The notes: generated from the letters alone by a model not told the origin. Positions 17,953 through 26,934 are shown, counted from the stretch's first letter. The stretch is DNA of 64,000 nucleotides from Nitrosopumilus cobalaminigenes (GCF_013407145.1 NZ_CP026993.1:1200590-1264589), one strand, 5' to 3'. A program made the numbers and translations.

Positions 17953-19599
17953 TTATAGCCATCTCTTTTTCTTAAACCAAGCAACCATCGCTCCAGATAT
18001 AATCGCCATTACAATTAACATAGCAAAATAACTGCCCTCCCATTCCAGTTCTGGCACATATGAAAAATTGGTTCCATAGAGACCAGCTATGAACGTAATA
18101 GGAATGAAAATTGCTGCAACTATAGTCAAAGTTTTCATGACCTCATTCATTCTATTACTCACACTGGATAGGTAAGTGTCAAGCATACCTCCAATCACAT
18201 CTCGTAATCCTTCAATAGAATCAGTTACCTGAATAGTATGATTGTATACATCACGAAGATACGTCCTAGTATTATCAGATATCAGTACTGTAGATTCCCT
18301 CTCCAACGAATTGATAATTTCTCGTCCAGGCCAAATTGCTTTTCTTAATGCAATCATTCTACGTTTTAGTGTTTGAATTGTTTGCATTGTTTCAGGTGTA
18401 GGATTTTGCATCAATACTTCTTCTAAATCCTCAGTAAGATCACCAATTTTCTCTAACACCAAGAAATAACTATCAATGATTGCATCAATAAGTGAATAAG
18501 CAAGATAATCACTTTTTAGTTTTCTAATACTACCAGCATTATCTCTTAATCGTTTTCTAATCTCATCAAAAAAGTCATCCTCAATTTCTTGGAAAGTCAA
18601 AAGATGGTTTTCTGCCAACACAATAGAAATTTGTTCTAAATCTAATTTTCCTGTTTGAGAATCATAGTGAGGCATTTTCAACATTATCAATATATGATCA
18701 TCAAATATTTCAACAGAAGGTCTTAGCTCGGTATTCATAATGTTTGATTGATGAAGTGAATGAATGCCAAAATTATCTCCAAAAGTTTTGATTACGTTTG
18801 GATCATGAACTCCAATTATATTTACCCATGAAACATTAGGTTTGTTTTTAGATTCTAAACATTCTTCAAATGAAGCATTGGTAATTTCATTAATTTTTTC
18901 AGAATCATATTCAATTAAATTTACAGTTACATTATCTACTTTTTGTTCTCCAACATGGATTAAAGCACCAGGGCGTTGACCAATTGTATCAGATATTGTA
19001 GTTTTCTGAGTTTTAGTTTTGTTTCTAATACCCATAATACCAGCAATATTTTGTAATCCTAAATCATCTGTTATTTCTTTAACTTTTGATGTCTTGCTTG
19101 CTACACCCACAATAATGAATCCAGCTATAATTGAGAAAATTATACTTACAATTAGCGGTGTGAAATCGCCAATAATTGCAGCTTGGTAAATTGCACTTAC
19201 ATCAGTTTTAGAACCAGTTTGAACAATCAAACCAATAATTGTATCAAGTAAGAAAAATAGAAAAGAGATAGAAGCGCCAATAATTATTGCAGTTACCGCC
19301 GTGATTTTTGGAGGAATTTCAATATTTTTTTCACCTTTGTATGGAGAGAGGTATTTTTTGTAGCGGATTATTAACAATGCCATCACGGTAATGATGATTG
19401 TGGATAGTATCCACCAAACTACAAGCCAAGGACCCTGTTGAGATTCAATTTGTTCAACTCCAGATATTAAATCTTGAATGTTTCCTGTCAAAGGTAAAGA
19501 AAGTAATGATGTAGCAATTCCAATAACAATTTGATACAAAAAAGCAAAAGTGAATCCATAGACGAGTCTATTGATAACTATTCCAACGGTGTCTCTCAA
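17953..19599 (-). CDS. CorA-like divalent cation transporter with N-terminal membrane extension
   Basis: 548 aa, far longer than the usual ~320. The C-terminal ~320 residues are CorA-like: acidic domain (VSWVNIIGVHDPNVIKTFGDNFGIH...), long helices, and two terminal TM helices with AGLYGTNFSYVPELEW. The canonical GMN filter is GTN here. The first ~190 residues add about four TM helices (~10-35, 60-80, 95-122, 145-168) and a linker. Five bases from the CNNM-type gene. Specificity (Mg2+, Co2+, other) cannot be stated. Confidence 0.85.
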   Translation of the reverse strand: MRDTVGIVINRLVYGFTFAFLYQIVIGIATSLLSLPLTGNIQDLISGVEQIESQQGPWLVVWWILSTIIITVMALLIIRYKKYLSPYKGEKNIEIPPKITAVTAIIIGASISFLFFLLDTIIGLIVQTGSKTDVSAIYQAAIIGDFTPLIVSIIFSIIAGFIIVGVASKTSKVKEITDDLGLQNIAGIMGIRNKTKTQKTTISDTIGQRPGALIHVGEQKVDNVTVNLIEYDSEKINEITNASFEECLESKNKPNVSWVNIIGVHDPNVIKTFGDNFGIHSLHQSNIMNTELRPSVEIFDDHILIMLKMPHYDSQTGKLDLEQISIVLAENHLLTFQEIEDDFFDEIRKRLRDNAGSIRKLKSDYLAYSLIDAIIDSYFLVLEKIGDLTEDLEEVLMQNPTPETMQTIQTLKRRMIALRKAIWPGREIINSLERESTVLISDNTRTYLRDVYNHTIQVTDSIEGLRDVIGGMLDTYLSSVSNRMNEVMKTLTIVAAIFIPITFIAGLYGTNFSYVPELEWEGSYFAMLIVMAIISGAMVAWFKKKRWL

Positions 19600-19604
19600 T
19601 TTAG

Positions 19605-20873
19605 TTACTCCTCATCTAAAATTCGCTGAATTTTAATAGATGTAGGCTTGTTTTTTTCTACTTGCTCGATTTTTATTGATAGAGAGCTAATTTTCACAAC
19701 ATCGCCAACTTTGGGGATATCATGGAGTTTTTCATGCAACAGGCCATTTAATGTGGAATAGTCATCAGAATACTGAATATTGGATTGGAATATTTTGTTA
19801 ATCTCATCTATCTCAATATCCCCATCAGTCATTATTGTATTCTCATCAATTTTTTTAAATAATTCAATATCAGGATCTGTCTCATCATGAATTTCACCTA
19901 CTATCTCTTCAATAAGATCTTCCATAGTTACGATTCCTTCTACACCATTAAATTCATCTACAACTATTGCCATGTGTGTATTTTTAAATTGCATTTCTTT
20001 GAGAAGAGTGCTCATTTTTTTCTCCTGTGAGACATAGATGGGCTCACGTACAAAATCTTTAATTTTCTTCTTGGATAATTCACTATCTTTTAGATGCTTT
20101 AGTAAATCTCTTACATGTAAAATTCCAATTATATCATCATAATTTTTTCCATAAATTGGAATTCTTGAATGTCCACTTTGATGAATTGTATCTGCAGCAT
20201 CAAATAATTCCACATCACCTTGTAAGCTAAACATCTTAGTTCGTGGAGTCATCACAGATCTTATTATGTTGTCATCAAATTCTAATGCACTGTGAAGCAT
20301 ATCTCGTTCAGATTTTTCTAATGCTTCATCTCTGTGACCTTGATCAATAATTCCTTTGATTTCCTCACCAGTTAATGCTGGTGGACGATAACCACTGCCA
20401 GTAAGTTTTATGATACCTCTAGTAATTCTTTCTAATACCCAAACTACTGGATAAAGTACATAGCTGAAAGTTAACAGTATGCCACTACATCTTAGCGCAA
20501 CTTTTGTAGCATTTGCATTACAATATGTTTTAGGAGTAACTTCACCAAAAATAATAATCAAAAATGTCATTATTCCTACTGCAATTCCTAATCCACTATC
20601 ACCAAATAGTTTTATTGCAACAACTGTAGCCAATGCAGAGGATCCAATATTTACTAAATTATTTCCAAGATTTACACTTGACATCATCCAACCAGGATTG
20701 GAATGTAATTTTTGAAGTGTCTTGGCACCTTTAACTTTCTCCTTTACTAATCGCTCTATTGTTGCTTGGCTAGTACCTACAAGTGCAACTTCTAAACCAC
20801 TAAAAAATCCTGAAAGACCGATTAATGCAGCAAGTGCGGCTAGTTCGTATTCTAAACTCATTTCTGAGCACAC
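19605..20873 (-). CDS. CNNM/CorC (DUF21-CBS-CorC_HlyC) membrane protein
   Basis: 422 aa. DUF21 membrane domain (~1-190; LIGLSGFFSGLEVALVGTS, then NPGWMMSSVNLGNNLVNIGSSALAT), two CBS motifs (~200-330; SVMTPRTKMFSL and MAIVVDEFNGVEGIVTMEDLIEEIVGEI) and a C-terminal CorC_HlyC domain. This family takes part in Mg2+ (or Co2+) efflux and ion homeostasis. It overlaps the stop of the ATP-grasp/peptidase gene by 16 bases, so translation may be coupled. Confidence 0.9.
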   Translation of the reverse strand: MCSEMSLEYELAALAALIGLSGFFSGLEVALVGTSQATIERLVKEKVKGAKTLQKLHSNPGWMMSSVNLGNNLVNIGSSALATVVAIKLFGDSGLGIAVGIMTFLIIIFGEVTPKTYCNANATKVALRCSGILLTFSYVLYPVVWVLERITRGIIKLTGSGYRPPALTGEEIKGIIDQGHRDEALEKSERDMLHSALEFDDNIIRSVMTPRTKMFSLQGDVELFDAADTIHQSGHSRIPIYGKNYDDIIGILHVRDLLKHLKDSELSKKKIKDFVREPIYVSQEKKMSTLLKEMQFKNTHMAIVVDEFNGVEGIVTMEDLIEEIVGEIHDETDPDIELFKKIDENTIMTDGDIEIDEINKIFQSNIQYSDDYSTLNGLLHEKLHDIPKVGDVVKISSLSIKIEQVEKNKPTSIKIQRILDEE

Positions 20874-23026
20874 CTAAAGATAACAGATGCCAGTAATGCA
20901 GATCGTTCTATGATGCTATCATGAAGAATGTATTCTTTAGATGTACGATAATGATTCCCTAGTGGTCCAAATCCATCCAATGCAGGAAGTCTAATTGGAA
21001 CATTACTTATGTCAGAAGATAGCAATTGAGAATGTTTTTTAATTTTGATTTCATGTTTTTTAGCTAAATCTTCTACTAATTTGTAGAATTTGGTATCAGA
21101 TGGTTCCTCCAATACAGGACGCCTAGTTTGAATTTTGTTTACTGCGACATCTAACTTTTTAGAATTACTTTCTCGTTTTTTCATAACAGTTTTAATTTTT
21201 GAATCTAGTAATGCTCCGAGCTTTTCTGTTTTGTAACTGCAAGTTAGTGAAATTGTGGCATAATTTGGAGTATGACCATGAGAACCTTGAGCTACAACAG
21301 CCGTGGTACTCAATCTATAGTTTTTTTCATCTCTTGAGATTTTATCAAGTGCAGCTAATTTTTTTGCTAACACAGGTATTATACCATGAATATTGGAATT
21401 TGATTCATCACCTGTAGAAGTAAATCTAACTTCATAATCACTTCTGCCATAACATGTTGTAATAATTCCGCCATCTACACTGCCAGATTTTAATCCAAGA
21501 ATGTATTTTGAATTTTTGGAAATTTCTTCAATCAAGGTGCTACTGTGTCGTCCACCCAAGCTATCATCAGTTGTAAGTAACACAGCACATTTTATTTTTT
21601 TGAGTTTTTTTGAAAATCTTAATGCGTGTAATGCACCCAACATTACTACTAATCCACCTTTACTTTCAGCAGTACCTGAACCTAGAATTTTATCACCAGT
21701 TTCAGAATAAGGTATCAAGTCATTTGGACCATAATGGGTATCAAGGTGAGAAATGAATAGAACATCATTATGAGAATCTGAATGGTTTTTAAAATAACGA
21801 AAGTCTCCAACGTCAGATTGTTTGTAAACTTGTTCACTGAAGCCAAGATGAGCAAATCGTTTAGACAATTTAGAGCCTAATTGATTAACATTTTCAAGAT
21901 TGTATACGTGTGTATTTAGATTCACATAATCTTTCAAAGTTTCTTTTAGACTCTGTAAATGGCTTCTCAAATAGGTTCTAGCAACAACACGTAATGGTTG
22001 CGTCAAATCAACTTCATCTGTTTGAGGTTGATTAGTAGAGCCAAAGTATCGAATTACTGCAACATCTAAAATTTTATTGACTAGAGATTCATACGTATAG
22101 CCGGCAGTTTTTCCAGCATGAAAAAAGGAACCACCTGTTCCAAGACTAGCCATTGAATTTAATTCAAGAATGTAAAGATTCTCATCTTTATCCATTCGAA
22201 AATCTACTCTAGTGTAATCATTTAATCCTAAAGCTGAAAATGCATCTATGCACATTTGTTTCATCTCAGCTTCTTTTTCTTTGGATAATTTTGCAGGACA
22301 TGTTTTTTCGACTCCACCTTTTTTCTTTTTATCAGTAATAGTTTGTATTTGATCAGGATGATCCAGATTAATTTCGACTATTGGAAGAACTTCTATGTTA
22401 GGTTTATTTCCCAACAACCCTACAGCAAATTCTCGTCCAGAAATGAATTGTTCTACTAAAATATCTTGTTGAAATTTTTCAATTTGAACTTTAACTGCAG
22501 CCCTTAGATCATCCCAATTATCTACAACTTCCATTCCCATGGATGTAGATTCCAGTTTAGGCTTTACAATTACAGGGAATATCAAATCATCATGTTTATC
22601 TTCAGGAGTTCTAAATACCCAAAAACCAGGAGTAGGAATTTTATTTTTCTGCAAAACAATTTTTGTCATCACTTTATCTTGAACAATTGCGTGACCGGCG
22701 GGACCTGAACCAATGTATGGAATTCCAAGCATCTCCATCATTGCAGGAATGTGTGTGTATCTATTCTGACCTTGAATACCATATGCCATGTTAAAGACCA
22801 TTCCAGGATTTTCACCAGCAACTACTTTTGGCATGAATTCTTTTAATTCATCAGCAAGATGAATATCTCCTTCAACTACTTTGACAGAATGCCCACCTTT
22901 TTCTAATGCTCTAGCAACTCTTTCAACAGCTTTTGCACTGTAATGTTCTTTTGTGGTCATTCCAAAAACATTGATTACATCATTTGGATCTATCTTATTT
23001 TCATTATAGATTAAAGCAACTTTCAT
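20858..23026 (-). CDS. ATP-grasp ligase (D-Ala-D-Ala ligase-like) fused to M20 peptidase-like domain
   Basis: 722 aa. Residues ~1-335 are a D-Ala-D-Ala-ligase-type ATP-grasp enzyme (GIPYIGSGPAGHAIVQDKVMTK, FPVIVKPKLESTSMGMEVV, VEQFISGREFAVGLLG, YTRVDFRMDKDENLYILELN). Residues ~355-722 are an M20 domain (FISHLDTHYGP ~427; GTAESKGG ~453; TTDDSLGGRHS ~485; GNHYRTSKEYI ~692). Positions normally D-x-K-G and D-E-E are changed to E-S-K and D-D-S, so peptidase activity is doubtful. First gene of the operon; TATA-like GTATAAAC at 23051-23059 is ~29 bases upstream. Confidence 0.88.
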   Translation of the reverse strand: MKVALIYNENKIDPNDVINVFGMTTKEHYSAKAVERVARALEKGGHSVKVVEGDIHLADELKEFMPKVVAGENPGMVFNMAYGIQGQNRYTHIPAMMEMLGIPYIGSGPAGHAIVQDKVMTKIVLQKNKIPTPGFWVFRTPEDKHDDLIFPVIVKPKLESTSMGMEVVDNWDDLRAAVKVQIEKFQQDILVEQFISGREFAVGLLGNKPNIEVLPIVEINLDHPDQIQTITDKKKKGGVEKTCPAKLSKEKEAEMKQMCIDAFSALGLNDYTRVDFRMDKDENLYILELNSMASLGTGGSFFHAGKTAGYTYESLVNKILDVAVIRYFGSTNQPQTDEVDLTQPLRVVARTYLRSHLQSLKETLKDYVNLNTHVYNLENVNQLGSKLSKRFAHLGFSEQVYKQSDVGDFRYFKNHSDSHNDVLFISHLDTHYGPNDLIPYSETGDKILGSGTAESKGGLVVMLGALHALRFSKKLKKIKCAVLLTTDDSLGGRHSSTLIEEISKNSKYILGLKSGSVDGGIITTCYGRSDYEVRFTSTGDESNSNIHGIIPVLAKKLAALDKISRDEKNYRLSTTAVVAQGSHGHTPNYATISLTCSYKTEKLGALLDSKIKTVMKKRESNSKKLDVAVNKIQTRRPVLEEPSDTKFYKLVEDLAKKHEIKIKKHSQLLSSDISNVPIRLPALDGFGPLGNHYRTSKEYILHDSIIERSALLASVIFRCAQK

Positions 23027-23066
23027 AATATTTTCCTATATTTTTTCTAGGGTTTATACTATTACA

Positions 23067-23231
23067 TCAAGACTGGGCAGATTTTTTCTGATTCCAAGCC
23101 TGTTCATTAATCTCATGGCATTTGCAGTCAGAAGCTTTACCCTTGCAATTTTTTTGGTGTAGTGTGTAATCACATTTGTTGCAGTCAGGATCTCTCCAAC
23201 TTGCTTGATTTCCACAGTTTGGACATCTCAT
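23067..23231 (-). CDS. Small zinc-binding protein (54 aa)
   Basis: 54 codons from ATG at 23231. Contains CPNCGNQASW near the N-terminus, then CNKC, and a second group NCKGKASDCKCH: eight cysteines and histidines, enough for two small zinc sites. No catalytic domain. It lies between the ATP-grasp operon (start 41 bases beyond its stop) and the HD-domain gene, on the same strand, and could be transcribed with the operon. Reading frame, start and stop are clean; function unknown. Confidence 0.7.
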   Translation of the reverse strand: MRCPNCGNQASWRDPDCNKCDYTLHQKNCKGKASDCKCHEINEQAWNQKKSAQS

Positions 23232-23379
23232 AACATTACTTGTCGATTTATTATTTAAAGAGTAATGATTTTGTGAATAATCAGAAATTCAATAACTAGT
23301 TGACTTTATTTTCATTCAAGTCAATAATTAAGAAAGTTTAGAAAATTTTCCAGTTACAAAATCATGTATGTTTAATTTT

Positions 23380-24699
23380 TTAAAGAGTTACTCTATAGTA
23401 GTCTAGTTTTTCAGGATCTAATTGCTGAACAAATTCAATTTTGTCTTCACGATTAATTCTATTTTGAATAACTTCACGTAATTGCAATCCTGTCAAATAG
23501 ACATATTTTTTCTCTTTTGCAAATTTTCTAAACACTTTTCTCATTTTAGAGCCACCACCATGACCCCAATAACCTGCCTTGATTGCCAAAGGTTCTAAAA
23601 ATACAGAGTTATTTTTGCCAATGTTTTCGTCTTTGATATCTTTGGGGAGAGAATATTCTTCAAGTGGCGCACCTTTAGCAAACCCGATAATTTCTCCTGT
23701 ATCTGAACCTACTCTCAAAGTCACAAGAATTGTTTTTGGGTTGTTTAGTGATTCAAAAAATGTTGTTTTTTTGAACTGTAAAGGATCTGGCAATTCATCA
23801 AATATATCAAAAAGAATTTCTCCAAATTGACGATCATCTGTTATGTTTTCGATATTTGCTACAAGCTCAATTTGCTCGTAAGATATTGCTGCCTTTACTT
23901 CAAGTTCTTTTTGACGTAATTTGTAAAACATCATAACATTTTCCATGAATTTTTTTCTCATACTTTTTGGTATGGAACGCATGACTTTGTCTGCCATTTC
24001 ATGTTCGTCATTTAGTAATGTTTCAAAAAAGAGAACACTACGTCTAATCAAATATTCAGGATCCCATCCTAAAGAATGAGAATTTTTCTTTGCAAGTTCA
24101 ATGGCGTCAAGAAAATCTCCTAAAGCATAAGCTCCCATTCTGTCTGCGACAGACATGAACCATCCTAAATACAAATAATGTTTCTGCTTTTCTTCATCAT
24201 CAGAATATTTTGATTGGGAGAAATGATTTCGAAGCAAGGGTTCTAATTCACGTCGTTTTAATTTCCACGGATAAGTGGTTCTCAATATCAGTAAAGCAAC
24301 TAAATGAGGATCAATTTCTGCTTTCTTGAATAACATTTGAAGTTTATTATCAGATACTACAAATTCAGATGCTTCAATTTCACGAGGTTTATCTTGTTCT
24401 TTGTCAGGATCATAATCGTGAAATAATGCAGCTACAAACAAATGTTTGAAATCCTCAGATGAGATAAGTTCTTTGAATTCTGAGCCTCTTGCTGCAAGTA
24501 ATGTGTTGTTTGTAACTACCAGTTCATGACTCAAATTATGGTATCCGTAATAATTTCTATTCAGATTTAATTCTCCAAATTTTTCTAAACAATAATCTAA
24601 AAGTTCAACATAATGAGAATCTTCAAGTTTTTCTTTTCGTAGTAACTCTAGGATAATATCTCGTAATTCTGCAATGTTTGGGATTTTAGTACTAGACAA
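23380..24699 (-). CDS. HD-domain protein with C-terminal GNAT-like domain
   Basis: 439 aa. Residues ~35-260 hold an HD-type metal-dependent phosphohydrolase region: YYGYHNLSHELVV, then AALFHDYDP (the HD pair) and a later FMSVADRMGAY with Asp. Residues ~310-430 look like a GNAT acetyltransferase core (LVTLRVGSDTGEIIGFAKG, EPLAIKAGYWGHGGGSKMRKVF). The GHGGGSKM stretch fits an acetyl-CoA pyrophosphate loop. The pairing is unusual; substrates are unknown. An alternative is a second, non-catalytic sensor domain. Confidence 0.7.
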   Translation of the reverse strand: MSSTKIPNIAELRDIILELLRKEKLEDSHYVELLDYCLEKFGELNLNRNYYGYHNLSHELVVTNNTLLAARGSEFKELISSEDFKHLFVAALFHDYDPDKEQDKPREIEASEFVVSDNKLQMLFKKAEIDPHLVALLILRTTYPWKLKRRELEPLLRNHFSQSKYSDDEEKQKHYLYLGWFMSVADRMGAYALGDFLDAIELAKKNSHSLGWDPEYLIRRSVLFFETLLNDEHEMADKVMRSIPKSMRKKFMENVMMFYKLRQKELEVKAAISYEQIELVANIENITDDRQFGEILFDIFDELPDPLQFKKTTFFESLNNPKTILVTLRVGSDTGEIIGFAKGAPLEEYSLPKDIKDENIGKNNSVFLEPLAIKAGYWGHGGGSKMRKVFRKFAKEKKYVYLTGLQLREVIQNRINREDKIEFVQQLDPEKLDYYRVTL

Positions 24700-24851
24700 T
24701 GTTCTACTGTAATTATTTTCCTATATAGCATATGCTGGATATATTTTCCTGATTTGCACTTATAACGAAATGAGATTAAAACCCAGAATACAATCAAATA
24801 ATTTGTTTTTAAGTGGTTTAATATTATCAAAAGAGTACGAAATAGAGCATT

Positions 24852-25118
24852 ATGACCTACATCAAAAGCATGTGTCCTTACTGTGATAACTCAAAACAAA
24901 TTACTGCCACTAGGACATCATGGCAAATTCATCTTGCAGGTCACCGAGAAGAAATCATCAAACATCTTACAGACATCTCAGAATCTTGTGAATTATGTGC
25001 CTATGCAGAAATGTCTGCAAACAAAAAACATGCTGCATCTCATTATAGATGGTCACATCAAAAACATGAGATAATTGAATGGGCATTAAGCAAACTTGAC
25101 AGAGAAATTATTGTATAA
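24852..25118 (+). CDS. Small protein with two C2H2-type zinc fingers
   Basis: 88 aa. First finger CPYCDNSKQITATRTSWQIHLAGH and second CELCAYAEM...HAASHYRWSH both give C-x2-C...H-x3-4-H spacing. The basic/aromatic content between ligands resembles eukaryotic-type nucleic-acid-binding fingers. It is alone on the plus strand with a TATA-like TTTAATATTA at 24818-24827, about 29 bases from the ATG. Probably a DNA- or RNA-binding regulator; this is inference from fold only. Confidence 0.75.
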   Translation: MTYIKSMCPYCDNSKQITATRTSWQIHLAGHREEIIKHLTDISESCELCAYAEMSANKKHAASHYRWSHQKHEIIEWALSKLDREIIV

Positions 25119-25306
25119 TTTAAGATTCAAATTTATTTTTACTTTAGATTACCAACATAGAATATTTTTTAGAAATGTAGTTTTTGAATTTATTTTGCAT
25201 GTGACTTCTTTGATCTCTCTATATGATTGCAAGGCTAATTTGTCAATCTTTACTTAAAAATAGTTAATCTACACAGTATTTAGAATTCAATTTTTTTCTA
25301 TGCCTC

Positions 25307-25567
25307 ATGGCAACAAAAAAACGTGCTGTAAGACGAACTGCTAAAAAAACTACTGCAAAAGCCAAGAAAACTGTAAGAAGATCAAAACCAGCTAGTAAGG
25401 CAAAGCGTAGAGCAACTCTAGTAGCAAACAAAAGAAAAAGAGAACTACTAAAGGCAAACACCAAGATCAAAAGTTTGAAGAAAGCACTAAGAACCGCTGA
25501 AAAAGCTGCCAATAAGAAAAAATCAGTTTATCAGCAAGCCGTAAAACGAGCATCTCAAACTCAGTAG
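25307..25567 (+). CDS. Lysine/arginine-rich histone H1-like protein
   Basis: 86 aa, about 40 percent Lys plus Arg. N-terminal tail of KKT/KRA-type repeats (AKKTTAKAKKTVRRSKPASK) and a C-terminal amphipathic helix (~45-83) that could dimerise. No core histone fold. Small basic proteins of this kind coat nucleic acid; a chromatin role is inferred. ATG at 25307 is preferred; an ATG at 25300 is in another frame. TATA-like CTTAAAAATA lies at 25253-25262, giving a short leader. Confidence 0.7.
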   Translation: MATKKRAVRRTAKKTTAKAKKTVRRSKPASKAKRRATLVANKRKRELLKANTKIKSLKKALRTAEKAANKKKSVYQQAVKRASQTQ

Positions 25568-25580
25568 ATCGAGTTTGGTT

Positions 25581-26015
25581 CTATTTTTTATTTGATTTGT
25601 TAAATTGTGACAATGTCTTGGCGTATGATTCCATCACAGTATGCATAAAATTATCGTATGATTTTATTGCAGAATTTCTCATTTTAAAATAATCTTCCAT
25701 GAACCTTGCATTCATGTCTATGAATTCTAGAAAGTTGTTTGTATATACCTCTGAGTTTTCTTTGATTTGTTTTAGAATTACAGGATCAATGTTGAGCTTG
25801 TCAAAAAATTCTTTTTCTGATATATAGCATGTTCCAAATAGATCATCCCACATGTGCAAATACTGCGTATATAGATTTGAATAGTTTTGAAATATTGCAG
25901 GTGTCTGTGACTCTAATTTTTTTATTATTCTCGAGGTATCTATTTTTAATACATCACAAACTGAAATGTCATTATCTTTTTGATTTATGTCATTTGACTT
26001 GGAATTGTCACTCAT
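25581..26015 (-). CDS. Helical hypothetical protein
   Basis: 144 aa, polar N-terminus then mostly alpha-helical (~40-140: KLESQTPAIFQNYSNLYTQYLHMWDD, ENSEVYTNNFLEFIDMNARFMEDYFKM). No TM segment or signal. Helical pattern and aromatic residues recall phasin/PhaE-like proteins, but no motif proves that and no PHA synthase is nearby. It converges with the H1-like gene, 13 bases apart. Confidence 0.55.
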   Translation of the reverse strand: MSDNSKSNDINQKDNDISVCDVLKIDTSRIIKKLESQTPAIFQNYSNLYTQYLHMWDDLFGTCYISEKEFFDKLNIDPVILKQIKENSEVYTNNFLEFIDMNARFMEDYFKMRNSAIKSYDNFMHTVMESYAKTLSQFNKSNKK

Positions 26016-26141
26016 GATACCATTGCCTCTTCATATCATTTAAGATCTTGCCGTTTTGATATCTACAAATCTAGAATGGGTGATTCAGTTATGGCTTGAA
26101 TCTTCTCTACTATTCAGCAGTTTCCCATGCCATAGACCTCA

Positions 26142-26276
26142 TTACTTGTACCATTCCAGTATTTCTTTGTCAAACTCATAATTTCTATGTGCTTGTCTTG
26201 GTCTTTTCATCTTAGTCAATATACCATATGCAGCATATTCTGCAAAATGATATAGTGGAAATATCCATTCAATCAT
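26142..26276 (-). CDS. Possible small ORF or gene remnant (44 aa)
   Basis: In the 26016-26437 gap the minus strand has an open frame, 44 codons from an ATG at 26276 (MIEWIFPLYHFAEYAAYGIL...ILEWYK). The frame is open ~20 codons further upstream without a good start (to a TGA near 26335). Aromatic-rich composition looks protein-like. It may be a real small membrane-associated peptide or the tail of a decayed gene. The rest of the gap shows nothing I can name. Confidence 0.3.
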   Translation of the reverse strand: MIEWIFPLYHFAEYAAYGILTKMKRPRQAHRNYEFDKEILEWYK

Positions 26277-26437
26277 GACGTATCTAGTGTTGATTTCCTT
26301 ATCAACTAGTTCTAAATTGACTCTGTTCTTTTTTCAAATAACTAGCTGATTTGATTTAGAATCAACTCAACTTGAATTTCCATCGATAGATTTGTGAAAC
26401 AGCCACTTGGCACATAGACTATCCAAAAAAGAGGACT

Positions 26438-26863
26438 CTATGAATAATATTCCTTAAACCCTTTATCAGTAGGATATAATTCTGTTTTAGGACCAAACAA
26501 TCCTTGTTTCTGAACTACTTTTAGTAATCCATTTTTTTCTAAATCTTCTAAGATTGAATCAAGATCTTGACTATCCAATCCAGTATTCTTTTGAATTTTT
26601 TCAAAGGAATGTGATCCTCGATTTAATGCTCCTAAAACAAGTTCATTTTTAGATTGAGGTTTTGAAGTATCCATTCTAGATTCAAATGATTCTGCTTGTT
26701 GTTCGGGAATAGAGTCTGAAGAAGCAGATTCAAATTGTTTTTGTTGTTGTGGAATGAAACTTTTCCCTATTCCTTTTTTTGCTAAAAGGCGAGGAATAAT
26801 TCTTGCTAGTGGAATTGCTAAGAAAATTACGATGTATATCCAAGAAAAATTAGGATCTGCCAT
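26438..26863 (-). CDS. Membrane-anchored winged-helix protein
   Basis: 141 aa. One N-terminal TM helix (WIYIVIFLAIPLARIIP), a Gln/Ser-rich linker (~35-65), and a C-terminal winged helix (~70-140: ELVLGALNRGSHSFEKIQKNTGLDSQDLDSILEDLEKNGLL...YPTDKGFKEYY). It could be a membrane-bound transcription regulator or a protein-protein adaptor. It is divergent from the SPFH gene (103 bases apart), so the two may share a control region. Confidence 0.7.
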   Translation of the reverse strand: MADPNFSWIYIVIFLAIPLARIIPRLLAKKGIGKSFIPQQQKQFESASSDSIPEQQAESFESRMDTSKPQSKNELVLGALNRGSHSFEKIQKNTGLDSQDLDSILEDLEKNGLLKVVQKQGLFGPKTELYPTDKGFKEYYS

Positions 26864-26934
26864 TAGTTATCTCATGCATGAATAGCATAAATTTGTTAAG
26901 AGTAAACTTAGTACGGACTAACCCTCAGTAGATT

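Noticed and set aside
24648-24830. 60-codon minus-strand frame upstream of the HD gene
   Set aside because: Overlaps the HD-domain gene start in another frame; no motif or promoter.
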